Assembly: GCF_002294725.1 (NCBI RefSeq)
Contig: NZ_NSFT01000022.1
Location: forward strand, 1 to 60,065
Direction: 5' to 3'
Source of the DNA: Mesorhizobium sp. WSM4313
GTDB taxonomy: Bacteria > Pseudomonadota > Alphaproteobacteria > Rhizobiales > Rhizobiaceae
Length of the DNA: 60,065 nucleotides
The position numbers were made by a program, and so were the translations under genes. The notes beneath the pieces were generated by a model. It was not told the origin of the DNA, did not search any database, and was given only the letters and a program-made list of their open reading frames with translations. Within the stretch, counting starts at the first letter, position 1. Each line of letters opens with the position of its first letter. Shown here in pieces: positions 51,979-60,065 of the stretch.

Positions 51979-52872
51979 CTACCGCTCGTCCTTCAGGCGC
52001 CGGCAGAGCTCGTCGAGCTGTTCCAGCGAGCGGTAGTTGATCTTGAGCGTGCCGCCCTTGCCCTTGTGCTCGATGCTCACGATCATGCCGATCGTATCGG
52101 TCATCAGCTTCTCGAGCGCCAGCGTGTCGGGGTCCTTGTCGGTGATGCCTGCCGAGGTCTTGGTCTTGGCTGGCGTCGGGCCGGCGGGCATTTGCGCCAA
52201 GGCTTCGGCTTGGCGCACCGAAAGCCCTTCCTTGATGATGCGCTTGGCGAGCCCGGCCGGGTCTTCGGCGGTGACCAGCGTTCGGGCGTGGCCGGCCGAC
52301 AAATCGCCGTCGACCAGCATGTCGTGAATGACGTTAGGCAGCTTCAGCAGTCTCAGCGTGTTGGCGACATGGCTGCGGCTCTTGCCGATCACCTGGCCGA
52401 GATCGGCCTGCGTGTAGCCATGCTCGTCGATGAGCTGCTGGTAGCCTTGCGCCTCCTCGACCGGATTGAGGTCGGCGCGCTGCACGTTCTCGATGATCGC
52501 CAGCTCCAGCGCGGTGCGGTCGTTGACGTCGCGCACGATCAGCGGGATCTCGGTCAAGCCGGCGCGCTGCGCAGCCCGCCAGCGCCGCTCGCCGGCGATG
52601 ATCTCGTAGCGGCCGGGCTGCGACGGCGAGGGGCGCGCCACGACCGGCTGCACCACGCCGTGCTCGCGGATCGACTGGGCTAGGTCGGTGAGCTCGGCAT
52701 CGCCGAAATGCCGGCGCGGATTCTTCGGGTTCGGGCTGACGAACTCGATCGGCACCTTGCCGTCGGCCGCCACCGCCACGCCCGGCTTTTCGGGCGCCGC
52801 TGGACGGTCGATTTCGCCGATCAGCGCCGCGAGGCCGCGGCCCAGTCTTTTTCTCGATTGGTCTTCGCTCAT
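51979..52872 (-). CDS. parB: Chromosome partitioning protein ParB
   Basis: A 297-residue CTPase/DNA-binding protein. It has RKRLGRGLAALIGE, a CTP-binding region with RRHFGDAELTDLAQSIREHGVVQPVV and GERRWRAAQRAG, an HTH for parS binding (YTQADLGQVIGKSRSHVANTLRLLKLP) and a C-terminal dimerisation domain. It loads at the parS sites at 54330-56464 and spreads to form the segregation complex moved by ParA. Confidence 0.95.
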   Translation of the reverse strand: MSEDQSRKRLGRGLAALIGEIDRPAAPEKPGVAVAADGKVPIEFVSPNPKNPRRHFGDAELTDLAQSIREHGVVQPVVARPSPSQPGRYEIIAGERRWRAAQRAGLTEIPLIVRDVNDRTALELAIIENVQRADLNPVEEAQGYQQLIDEHGYTQADLGQVIGKSRSHVANTLRLLKLPNVIHDMLVDGDLSAGHARTLVTAEDPAGLAKRIIKEGLSVRQAEALAQMPAGPTPAKTKTSAGITDKDPDTLALEKLMTDTIGMIVSIEHKGKGGTLKINYRSLEQLDELCRRLKDER

Positions 52873-52932
52873 GAGTTTGTCCAGATCGTTTCGGAATCGA
52901 ATCGGCTGATTAACCAAGCCGCGCGATGATGC

Positions 52933-53751
52933 TCAGGCGGCGCGCAGCTTGCGCTCGCGGCGGATCACCTCGGAGGCGAGCTGCAGATAGGCCTGGCTGC
53001 CCGAGCATTTCAGGTCGTAAAGGATCGCCGGCTTGCCGTAGGACGGCGCCTCGGAGACGCGCACATTGCGTGGGATGATCGTCTCATAGACCTTGTCGCC
53101 CATATGGGTGCGCACATCCTGCACCACCTGGTTGGCGAGGTTGTTGCGCCCGTCATACATGGTGAGCACGATACCCTGGATGGTGAGGTCCGGATTGATG
53201 GTATTGCGCACCTGCTCGACCGTCTCCAGCAACTGGCTGAGACCTTCCAGCGCGAAGAACTCGCATTGCAGCGGCACGAGAACGGAATCGGCCGCCGCCA
53301 TTGAATTCAAAGTCAAAAGGTTGAGCGAGGGCGGGCAGTCGATCAGCACATAGCCGAACGGGGCCGAACGCTCGGAGGCGGCGCGCAGCGCATTGCGCAA
53401 CTTGAGCACGCGGTCGGGCGCCGAGGCGATTTCCATCTCGATGCCGAGAAGGTCGAGAGTCGAGGGTATGATGGAGAGGCCGGGCACCGCCGTCGGCACC
53501 GCGGCCTGCTCCAGCTCGAGCTCGCCAGTCAGCACGTCATAGGACGAAACCGTGCGATCCTTGCGGTCTATGCCGAGGCCGGTGCTGGCATTGCCCTGCG
53601 GGTCGAGGTCGACGATCAGCACGCGCTCGCCGATCGCGGCCAGCGCCGTGGCCAGGTTGATGGCCGTCGTCGTCTTGCCGACCCCGCCTTTCTGGTTGGC
53701 GACAGTGATGATACGCGGTCCGGTTTTCATGGATTTATGCCAGTAATTCAT
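52933..53751 (-). CDS. parA: Chromosome partitioning ATPase ParA
   Basis: A 272-residue ATPase with the deviant Walker A (ANQKGGVGKTTTAINLATALA), Walker A' (VLIVDLDPQGNASTGLG) and Walker B (YVLIDCPPSLNLLT). It moves ParB-parS complexes. The ATG at 53751 overlaps the rsmG stop by 4 bases (ATGA), typical of coupling; an internal ATG at 53730 also gives a normal N-terminus. Confidence 0.95.
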   Translation of the reverse strand: MNYWHKSMKTGPRIITVANQKGGVGKTTTAINLATALAAIGERVLIVDLDPQGNASTGLGIDRKDRTVSSYDVLTGELELEQAAVPTAVPGLSIIPSTLDLLGIEMEIASAPDRVLKLRNALRAASERSAPFGYVLIDCPPSLNLLTLNSMAAADSVLVPLQCEFFALEGLSQLLETVEQVRNTINPDLTIQGIVLTMYDGRNNLANQVVQDVRTHMGDKVYETIIPRNVRVSEAPSYGKPAILYDLKCSGSQAYLQLASEVIRRERKLRAA

Positions 53752-54389
53752 TGCTGTTTCGCTGGGCGCAAGTCGGTGATGTCGAGGATGACGCCTTCGG
53801 CGTCGGTCATGCTCGAATGTTCTACCAGATCGAAGCCCCAGCGGTGAGTGCTTTCTTCCACCTCGGCGCGGTAATCCCGGCCTTTGTGAAAGAGCGCGCT
53901 TGCGCCGCTGGTCAGCCAGGGCGCCGATAGGTCGAGCAGGACCGGAAGCGCCGCCAGCGCCCTGGCCGTGACGATTTCTGGTGTTGAAACAAGCGCATAG
54001 CTGTCATCGATGCGCCTGGCCACGACACGCGCCGGCAGATCGAACTGGCCTATGACGGATTGCAGGAACGACGCCTTTTTGCGATTGCTTTCGACCAGGG
54101 CGATCGATGCGCCGGGGCGCTCCACCAGCAGGAAAGCCAGCACGAGGCCGGGAAAACCGCCGCCTGAGCCGAGATCGACCCAGCGCGTCGCGGTGGGTGC
54201 GATTCGCGCAAGCTGGGCGCTGTCCAGGATATGGCGGCGCCACACATCGTCCAGTGTCGACGGCGCCGCCAGATTGATGCTGCGGTTCCATTTCAGGAAC
54301 AGCTGTTCGAAAGCCTGCAGCCGCTCGAATGTTTCACGTGAAACCGGACCCGCTGCCTTTTGCAGGCTCGCCCAGGCATCCGCGCTCAC
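53748..54389 (-). CDS. rsmG: 16S rRNA (guanine-N7) methyltransferase RsmG
   Basis: A 213-residue SAM methyltransferase (FLKWNRSINLAAPSTLDDVWRRHILDSAQL, VDLGSGGGFPGLVLAFLL). It modifies G527 of 16S rRNA. The codons for PVSRETFER contain a near-perfect parS site. It overlaps mnmG upstream and parA downstream by 4 bases each. Confidence 0.94.
   Translation of the reverse strand: MSADAWASLQKAAGPVSRETFERLQAFEQLFLKWNRSINLAAPSTLDDVWRRHILDSAQLARIAPTATRWVDLGSGGGFPGLVLAFLLVERPGASIALVESNRKKASFLQSVIGQFDLPARVVARRIDDSYALVSTPEIVTARALAALPVLLDLSAPWLTSGASALFHKGRDYRAEVEESTHRWGFDLVEHSSMTDAEGVILDITDLRPAKQQ
54330..54345. other. parS site inside rsmG
   Basis: TGTTTCACGTGAAACC matches the parS consensus TGTTTCACGTGAAACA at 15 of 16 positions. 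It encodes part of VSRETF in RsmG, so the coding sequence and the centromere share bases. Confidence 0.92.
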
Positions 54390-56260
54390 GCCACGTCCCT
54401 TCGCGCTGCGAACTCGGCGTTGCGGACATGCGCGACAATGATGGCAAGCGCGGCGGGTGTCATGCCTTCCATGCGCTGCGCATCGGCGATCGAGCGCGGC
54501 TGGCGCGCCTTCATCTTCTGCTTCAGCTCGTTTGAAAGTCCCGGAACGTCCGAGAAATCGAGCGCCTCGGGGATGAGCCGCGATTCCTCATGCCTGATCT
54601 GTGCGGCGTCGGCTTGCTGGCGATCGAGGTAAACTGAATATTTCGCCTCCGTTTCGAGCCGCTCCGCCGTCTTGGCGTCCAGTTCGGCAAAGCGCGGCTC
54701 GACCCTTCTCAGCCAGGCCATGTCGACGCCCGGATGCGCCAACAGCGCATAGGCCGAGCGGCGCACGCCGTCCTTGTTGATCTCCAGCCCATGCCGTGCC
54801 GCTTCATTCGGCGTAAGCGTCACAGACTTTGCCAGCGCGCGGGCTTCGTCGAGCTTCTGCGCCAGCGCGCCAAAACGCTGCAGCCGCTCCGATGACGCGA
54901 TGCCGAGTTTTTCCGCCAGCGGCGTCAGCCGCGCGTCGGCGTTGTCGGCGCGCAGCGACAACCGGAACTCCGCCCGCGAGGTGAACATGCGATAGGGCTC
55001 CGCGATACCCCGGCTGGTCAGATCATCGACCATCACGCCGATATAGGCCTCGGTGCGGCTGAGCACGAACGGCTCATCGCCAGATGCCGCCCGCGCCGCG
55101 TTGATGCCGGCAAGCAGGCCTTGCGCGCCGGCCTCTTCATAACCGGTCGTGCCGTTGATCTGCCCGGCCAGGAAAAGGCCGACGACGCGCTTCGTCTCCA
55201 GCGTCGTCTTCAGCTCGCGCGGATCGACATGGTCGTATTCGATGGCATAGCCGGGCTGCAGCATCGTCGCCTTTTCCAGCCCGGGGATCGTCTTCAGCAT
55301 GTCGAGCTGCACCTCTTCCGGCAGCGAGGTCGAGATGCCGTTCGGATAGACGGTGTCGTCGTCGAGGCCTTCGGGCTCGAGGAAGATCTGATGGCCCTCG
55401 CGGTCGCCGAACTTGACGATCTTGTCCTCGATCGAGGGACAGTAGCGCGGCCCGATGCCTTCGATCGAGCCGGAATACATGGCCGAACGACCGAGATTGG
55501 CGCGGATCAGCTCATGCGTCTCCGGCATGGTGCGGGTGATGCCGCAATGGATCTGCGGATTGGCGATTTTGTCCGTCATCAGTGAGAACGGTACCGGATC
55601 CTCGTCGGCGGCTTGGGCATCCAGCGAGGCCCAGTCGATGGTGCGGCCGTCGAGGCGAGGGGGCGTTCCGGTCTTCAGGCGACCGAGCTTGAAACCCGCG
55701 CGCGCCATCGTCGCCGACAGGCCGAGACTTGCCTGCTCGTTCATCCGCCCGGCGACGATCTTCCTTTCGCCGATATGGATCAGCCCGCGCAGGAACGTGC
55801 CGGTGGTCAGCACGACGGCGCCGCAGGCCAGCCGCCGATTGCCGGAAACCAGCACGGCTGCGACGCTACCGTTTTCGATCTCAAGGTCGAGGACTTCGCC
55901 CTCGATCACGTCGAGATCGTTCTGCTGCCGAATCGCTTCCTGCATTGCCAAGCGATAAAGCTTGCGGTCGGCCTGGGTGCGCGGACCGCGCACGGCCGGC
56001 CCCTTGCGGCGGTTGAGCAGGCGGAACTGGATGCCGGCGGCGTCGGCGATGCGCCCCATGAGCCCGTCCATGGCGTCGATCTCGCGCACGAGATGCCCCT
56101 TGCCGAGACCGCCGATCGCCGGATTGCACGACATGACGCCGATCGTCTCGAAACGCAGCGTCACCAGCGCGGTCCTGGCGCCGGCGCGCGCGGCAGCACT
56201 CGCCGCCTCGCAACCGGCATGGCCGCCGCCCACCACCACCACATCATAGTGATTGGTCAT
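54386..56260 (-). CDS. mnmG: tRNA uridine 5-carboxymethylaminomethyl modification enzyme MnmG
   Basis: A 624-residue FAD protein (YDVVVVGGGHAGCEAASAAARAGART, GPAVRGPRTQADRKLYRLAMQE, GTFLRGLIHIGERKIVAGRMNEQASLGLS). With MnmE it modifies the wobble uridine of certain tRNAs. The length matches bacterial MnmG. It overlaps rsmG by 4 bases. Confidence 0.95.
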   Translation of the reverse strand: MTNHYDVVVVGGGHAGCEAASAAARAGARTALVTLRFETIGVMSCNPAIGGLGKGHLVREIDAMDGLMGRIADAAGIQFRLLNRRKGPAVRGPRTQADRKLYRLAMQEAIRQQNDLDVIEGEVLDLEIENGSVAAVLVSGNRRLACGAVVLTTGTFLRGLIHIGERKIVAGRMNEQASLGLSATMARAGFKLGRLKTGTPPRLDGRTIDWASLDAQAADEDPVPFSLMTDKIANPQIHCGITRTMPETHELIRANLGRSAMYSGSIEGIGPRYCPSIEDKIVKFGDREGHQIFLEPEGLDDDTVYPNGISTSLPEEVQLDMLKTIPGLEKATMLQPGYAIEYDHVDPRELKTTLETKRVVGLFLAGQINGTTGYEEAGAQGLLAGINAARAASGDEPFVLSRTEAYIGVMVDDLTSRGIAEPYRMFTSRAEFRLSLRADNADARLTPLAEKLGIASSERLQRFGALAQKLDEARALAKSVTLTPNEAARHGLEINKDGVRRSAYALLAHPGVDMAWLRRVEPRFAELDAKTAERLETEAKYSVYLDRQQADAAQIRHEESRLIPEALDFSDVPGLSNELKQKMKARQPRSIADAQRMEGMTPAALAIIVAHVRNAEFAARRDVA

Positions 56261-56336
56261 TTTTCCAACAATCCGCTTTCAGAGATTGGGTTGACAGATG
56301 TCCCCGACGGCGGCTGGTGTCAAGGAGAGGTGGACT

Positions 56337-56352
56337 CGTTTCACGTGAAACA
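56337..56352. other. parS site between mnmG and mnmE
   Basis: CGTTTCACGTGAAACA matches the parS consensus at 15 of 16 positions (only the first base differs). Confidence 0.92.
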
Positions 56353-56409
56353 ATGAATGGCGAGCATTGCGATCCAAGCCGACAACTGCGAAGCCGGCGG
56401 CGTTGGCGG

Positions 56410-56425
56410 AGTTTCACGTGAATCA
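56410..56425. other. parS-like site between mnmG and mnmE
   Basis: AGTTTCACGTGAATCA matches the parS consensus at 14 of 16 positions; the central TTTCACGTGAA is intact. Confidence 0.8.
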
Positions 56426-56448
56426 TTGCGGGGCAGCGCCCCAGCCCG

Positions 56449-56464
56449 TGTTTCACGTGAATCA
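56449..56464. other. parS site overlapping the mnmE stop codon
   Basis: TGTTTCACGTGAATCA matches at 15 of 16 positions. Its last three bases are the reverse complement of the mnmE TGA stop. Confidence 0.88.
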
Positions 56465-57781
56465 CTTACCGATGCAGAACTGCGAAAAGATGACGTCGAG
56501 CAAATCTTCGACATCAACCGCGCCGATGATCCGGCCAAGGCGCTCGGCCGCCAGCCGCAGTTCCTCAGCGCGCAGCTCCTGTCTATGGCCCGACAGTGCC
56601 GCCCGCAGGAAATCCGCTGCCTCTTTGAGCAACTCTACATGGCGCAGCCTGGATGGCAGCACGTCACCCACCTCGCCAACCGCAGCGGCGGCGCGGGCCC
56701 CTATCTCGTTCAGAAGGCGGTCCAGGCCGCTGCCGTCCTTGGAAGAAATCACCAAGTCGTAGTCACCGCCGGCGGCATTGGCGATATCCGACTTCGTTCC
56801 GATCCTCAGCCCCGGAGCCCCACCTGGAATACCCCCAACGGGCGCCGGATCGGCCATATCCTCCAACAGCAGAACGAGATCCGCCACGTCAGCTTTGGCC
56901 CGCGCTCTTTCGATGCCGATCGACTCGACCTTGCCCGCAGTCTCCCGCAGCCCGGCCGTGTCGACAAGTCGTACCTTCAGCCCGTTAAGGTCCATCACCA
57001 CCTCGATCAGATCGCGCGTCGTGCCCGGTTCATCGGTGACGATCGCCGCTTCGCGCCGCGCCAACGCGTTGAACAAGCTGGACTTGCCGGCATTCGGGGC
57101 GCCGAGGATCACGACTTCGAAACCATCGCGAATGATCTCCGCGGCCGTGAAACCTCCGATGTGGCGATCGATTTCCCCGATCATCACCGACACGTCGGAC
57201 CAGACCGCATCCGAAACGGAACCCGGCACGTCCTCTTCGTCGGCGAAGTCGATCTCCGCTTCGATCATGGCTCGCGCGTGGATCAGCCGGCGGCGCCAGT
57301 CCGAATAGAGCTCGCTTTGCGCACCTTCGGCATTGCGCAGGGCGAAGCGGCGCTGCGCCTCCGTCTCGGCATTGACCAGATCGGCGAGCGCCTCGGTCTC
57401 GACGAGGTCAAGCTTGCCGTTCAGAAAGGCGCGCCGGGTAAACTCGCCCGGTTCCGCATGCCGCACCCCATCGAACTGCGTGATCGTCTCCAGCATCTTG
57501 GCCGCAACGGCGCGGCTGCCATGGACCTGGAACTCTGCAACGTCCTCCCCGGTGAAGCTGCCGGGACCTGGAAAGAACAGGACGAGGCCGTGATCGATGA
57601 TCGAGCCGTCGGCCGCCCGGAGCCTTCGCAACGTGGTAAACCGATCCTTAACGGATCCGGCTATCGTTTCGACCACGAACCGAGTTTTGGGGCCGGAAAT
57701 TCGGATGACGGCGATGCCTGCCGGCAAGCGGCCGCTCGACAGTGCGACGATCGAATCCTTCGAAGCCATTGGGGAAACCAT
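56462..57781 (-). CDS. mnmE: tRNA modification GTPase MnmE
   Basis: A 439-residue protein. An N-terminal tetrahydrofolate-binding domain (SIVALSSGRLPAGIAVIRISG) is followed by a helical domain containing a G domain (GAPNAGKSSLFNAL, VRLVDTAGLRET, TKSD) and the invariant C-terminal FCIGK with the catalytic Cys. It is the partner of MnmG. ATG 57769 is an alternative start. Confidence 0.95.
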   Translation of the reverse strand: MVSPMASKDSIVALSSGRLPAGIAVIRISGPKTRFVVETIAGSVKDRFTTLRRLRAADGSIIDHGLVLFFPGPGSFTGEDVAEFQVHGSRAVAAKMLETITQFDGVRHAEPGEFTRRAFLNGKLDLVETEALADLVNAETEAQRRFALRNAEGAQSELYSDWRRRLIHARAMIEAEIDFADEEDVPGSVSDAVWSDVSVMIGEIDRHIGGFTAAEIIRDGFEVVILGAPNAGKSSLFNALARREAAIVTDEPGTTRDLIEVVMDLNGLKVRLVDTAGLRETAGKVESIGIERARAKADVADLVLLLEDMADPAPVGGIPGGAPGLRIGTKSDIANAAGGDYDLVISSKDGSGLDRLLNEIGARAAAAVGEVGDVLPSRLRHVELLKEAADFLRAALSGHRQELRAEELRLAAERLGRIIGAVDVEDLLDVIFSQFCIGK

Positions 57782-57872
57782 TTGCCGGACCTGCCGAACC
57801 GCCTAGATTGAAAGATAGAGCACGGCCGAAAGCCGCTTCACACTTTTCGGCATCATGCTCCAGCGTTGATGC

Positions 57873-59915
57873 ATGAGACCCAAAAAAGAGCCGTCCATCG
57901 TGACCTTACCCGCACGAAACCTGCTTGCCGAAGAGGCCAGCCCTTATCTGCAGCAGCACAGCGACAATCCTGTCCATTGGCGCGGCTGGTCGCCTGCGGC
58001 CCTTGCCGAAGCGAAGCAGCTCGGGCGGCCGATCCTGCTCTCCATCGGTTACGCCGCTTGCCACTGGTGCCATGTCATGGCCCATGAAAGCTTTGAGAAC
58101 GACGCCGTGGCCGCCGTCATGAACCGGCTCTACGTGAATATCAAGGTCGATCGCGAAGAGCGGCCCGACATCGACCAGATCTATATGGCCGCGCTGCATG
58201 CCATGGGCGAGCAGGGCGGCTGGCCGCTGACCATGTTTCTGACACCCGACGGCAAGCCTTTCTGGGGCGGCACCTATTTCCCGCGCGAGGCGCGTTACGG
58301 AAGGCCGGGCTTCATCCAGGTACTGGAAGCGGTCGACAAGGCCTGGCGCGAGAAGCAGCGGAGCCTCGCCGAAATCGCCGACGGGCTGACCGCCCATGTC
58401 GAGCAGCGGCTAGCCAGCGCGACGGGCAAGGCGGTGCTCGATCGCGACACGCTGGCCGACCTCGCCACCCGCATCGGCGGCATGATCGACCGCGATCTCG
58501 GCGGCTTGAAGGGCGCGCCGAAATTCCCCAACGCGCCCTTCATGCACACGCTTTGGCTGTCCTGGCTGCGTGACGGCGAGGCCGCGCATCGCGACGCGGT
58601 GCTCGCCAGCCTCGAAAAAATGCTCGCCGGCGGTATCTACGATCACGTCGGCGGCGGTCTCAGCCGCTACTCCACCGACGCCGAATGGCTGGTGCCGCAT
58701 TTCGAGAAGATGCTTTACGACAACGCCCAGCTCATCCGCCTGTGCAACTGGGCCCATGCGGCCACCGGGAATGACTTGTTCCGGATACGAATCGAAGAGA
58801 CCGTCGGCTGGTTGCTGCGCGAGATGCTGGTCGAAGGCGGCGCCTTCGCCGCCAGCCTCGATGCCGACAGCGACGGCGAGGAGGGGCTTTTCTACACATG
58901 GAACCGCGACGAAGTCGAAGCCGCGCTCGGCGACGATACGTCGACCTTCTTCCGGTATTTCGAGCTCGCTGCGCCGCATGGCTGGGAAGGCAAGCCGATC
59001 ATTCGCCAGAGCGAGACCCAGCAAGCTCAGGGCATCGCCGACTATGCGAAATTGGCGTCTCTGAGGGCAAAGCTGTTGGGCGTCCGCGAAGGGCGGGTCA
59101 GGCCGGGCCGCGACGGCAAGGCGCTCACCGACTGGAACGGGCTGATGATCGCAGCACTCGCCGAGGCGGGCCGCTCGCTTGGGCGGCGCGACTGGATCGA
59201 CGCCGCCGCAAAAGCCTTCGGCCATATCGTCGAGGCCGGCCAGGACGGACGGCTGCCGCATTCCATGCTAGGCGCGAAGAGGCTTTTCCCGGCGCTGTCC
59301 AGCGATTATGCCGCCATGACCAACGCGGCGATCGCGCTGTTCGAGGCGACCGGCGATCCGGCCTATTCCGATCGCGCCCGACAGTTCATCGACGAGCTCG
59401 ACCGCTGGCACCTGGATGAACAAAAGAGCGGCTACTGGCTGACGGCGTCGGACAGCGGCGACGTTCCGATCCGCATCCGCGGTGATGTGGATGAAGCAAT
59501 CCCGTCGGCCACCAGCCAGATCGTCGAGGCGCTGGTGCGGCTGTCATCGCTCACCGGCGACCTCGGTCTCTGGGAAAAGGCGTGGACGACCGCCGAGCAT
59601 GCCATGGGCCGCGCCTCGCAGCAGGCCTACGGCCAGGCCGGCATCGTCAACGCCTGTGCCCTGGCGCTCGAGCCGCTGAAGCTTGTCATTGTAGACGAGC
59701 CAGAATCACCAAGCCTCGTTCCGGTCGCGAATCGGAATCCGGACCCGCGCCGGGTCGACATTGTCGTTCCGGTCGGTTCGGAAGCGAATCGACCGTTGTT
59801 GCCGGGCGGCGTTTTGCCGCCGACGGACAAGGCGGGCGCCTGGTTCTGCAGCGGGCAGGTCTGCATGCCGGTGGTGACGAATGCGGGCGAGTTGGAGAAG
59901 TTGCTGCGGCGATAG
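57873..59915 (+). CDS. DUF255 thioredoxin-domain protein (YyaL/SSP411-like)
   Basis: A 680-residue protein. The N-terminal DUF255 thioredoxin-like domain carries a CxxC in YAACHWCHVMAHESFEN, then VNIKVDREERPDIDQIYM and GGWPLTMFLTPDGKPFWGGTYFP. A large helical (alpha/alpha) glycosidase-like domain follows (YDHVGGGLSRYSTDAEWLVPHFEKMLYDNAQLI, WNGLMIAALAEAG). Homologues are widespread, with unknown chemistry. It is divergent from mnmE with 91 bases between. Confidence 0.9.
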   Translation: MRPKKEPSIVTLPARNLLAEEASPYLQQHSDNPVHWRGWSPAALAEAKQLGRPILLSIGYAACHWCHVMAHESFENDAVAAVMNRLYVNIKVDREERPDIDQIYMAALHAMGEQGGWPLTMFLTPDGKPFWGGTYFPREARYGRPGFIQVLEAVDKAWREKQRSLAEIADGLTAHVEQRLASATGKAVLDRDTLADLATRIGGMIDRDLGGLKGAPKFPNAPFMHTLWLSWLRDGEAAHRDAVLASLEKMLAGGIYDHVGGGLSRYSTDAEWLVPHFEKMLYDNAQLIRLCNWAHAATGNDLFRIRIEETVGWLLREMLVEGGAFAASLDADSDGEEGLFYTWNRDEVEAALGDDTSTFFRYFELAAPHGWEGKPIIRQSETQQAQGIADYAKLASLRAKLLGVREGRVRPGRDGKALTDWNGLMIAALAEAGRSLGRRDWIDAAAKAFGHIVEAGQDGRLPHSMLGAKRLFPALSSDYAAMTNAAIALFEATGDPAYSDRARQFIDELDRWHLDEQKSGYWLTASDSGDVPIRIRGDVDEAIPSATSQIVEALVRLSSLTGDLGLWEKAWTTAEHAMGRASQQAYGQAGIVNACALALEPLKLVIVDEPESPSLVPVANRNPDPRRVDIVVPVGSEANRPLLPGGVLPPTDKAGAWFCSGQVCMPVVTNAGELEKLLRR

Positions 59916-59938
59916 CGCCTTTCTCCTTCTCCCCTTGT

Positions 59939-60065
59939 GGGCCTGTTGCGTAATTGGCTGGTTGTGATTCTCTGAGAGGAAGCTCGGAGGGAATCGCGAT
60001 GGCTGTGAAGCAGACGGGACAGTTGAGCCTGGCGGAGGCGTTTCTAGGCGACAAGCTTGCGGGCG
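59939..60065 (+). mobile_element. Left end of an insertion sequence (truncated by window edge)
   Basis: Begins with the inverted repeat GGGCCTGTTGCGTAATT, which matches the reverse complement of the element end at 111-127. It is inserted in the palindrome CTCCTTCTCCCCTTGT. The transposase begins at 59999. The insertion point and flank are the same as at the left end of the window. Confidence 0.75.
59999..60065 (+). CDS. Transposase N-terminus, probably IS5-like (partial)
   Basis: Only 22 codons are visible: MAVKQTGQLSLAEAFLGDKLAG. The QTGQLSLAEAFL opening resembles the start of IS5-family transposases. CGGAGGGAA precedes the ATG. The rest lies outside the window. Confidence 0.6.
   Translation, partial: MAVKQTGQLSLAEAFLGDKLAG

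Noticed and set aside
56357..57811. A 484-codon frame on the plus strand opposite mnmE
   Set aside because: It is antisense to mnmE and begins in the parS region, with no ribosome-binding site or family pattern.

Overview
The window is a high-GC chromosomal segment of an alphaproteobacterium. A Mesorhizobium-like member of the Rhizobiales is most likely. The evidence is the imuA-imuB-dnaE2 mutasome under a GTTC-N7-GTTC LexA box, the parB-parA-rsmG-mnmG-mnmE origin-proximal block with parS sites, the dense families of rhizobial palindromic repeats, and the many sugar ABC transporters. Both ends of the window lie inside the ends of what looks like one insertion sequence, so the segment is probably one contig of a draft assembly broken at IS copies.

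Layout. 1-6 kb: IS end, an FAD amine/amino-acid oxidase, an OmpR-type two-component system, a citrate-lyase-like CoA lyase, DUF1737 and a small zincin. 6-12 kb: SOS mutasome (imuA, imuB, dnaE2). 12-17 kb: housekeeping genes (Trm112, LON domain, thioredoxin/TPR co-chaperone, prolyl-tRNA deacylase, tRNA-Gly) and three small proteins, two of them tandem paralogues. 17-20 kb: arginase and ornithine cyclodeaminase with a divergent Lrp regulator. 20-25 kb: ribose-type ABC transporter with LacI regulator and a 26-bp perfect operator. 25-32 kb: LLM flavin oxidoreductase, membrane proteins of unknown role (COG4280, COG4705), a frameshifted ICMT-like methyltransferase, an ArsR/AHSA1 pair and a second two-component system. 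32-40 kb: a second sugar ABC transporter with an AraC regulator and an oxidoreductase/aldo-keto reductase fusion. 40-47 kb: Lrp plus a saccharopine-dehydrogenase-like enzyme, then the branched-chain 2-oxoacid dehydrogenase operon. 48-58 kb: holA, two GIY-YIG cassettes around a DUF1326/DUF2182 pair, and the chromosome partition/tRNA-modification block. 58-60 kb: a DUF255 thioredoxin-like protein and the start of an IS.

The most unusual signal is a family of palindrome-ended elements. Two 507-bp members (49080-49586 and 51256-51762) carry a GIY-YIG nuclease gene between inverted arms of about 62 bp. At least four shorter members (5338-5565, 27391-27573, 32410-32594, 47719-47878) keep the arms and an internal TTCTGCACC motif but have lost the gene. 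The two nuclease genes differ at 24 synonymous codons and only 5 amino-acid positions, so the protein has been under selection. This resembles an autonomous/non-autonomous repeat system with a GIY-YIG nuclease in place of a transposase. Whether it has been described needs a literature and database search.

Other points of interest are a palindromic repeat read in frame inside imuA, a parS site inside the rsmG coding sequence, and a histidine kinase whose stop codon is supplied by a repeat.
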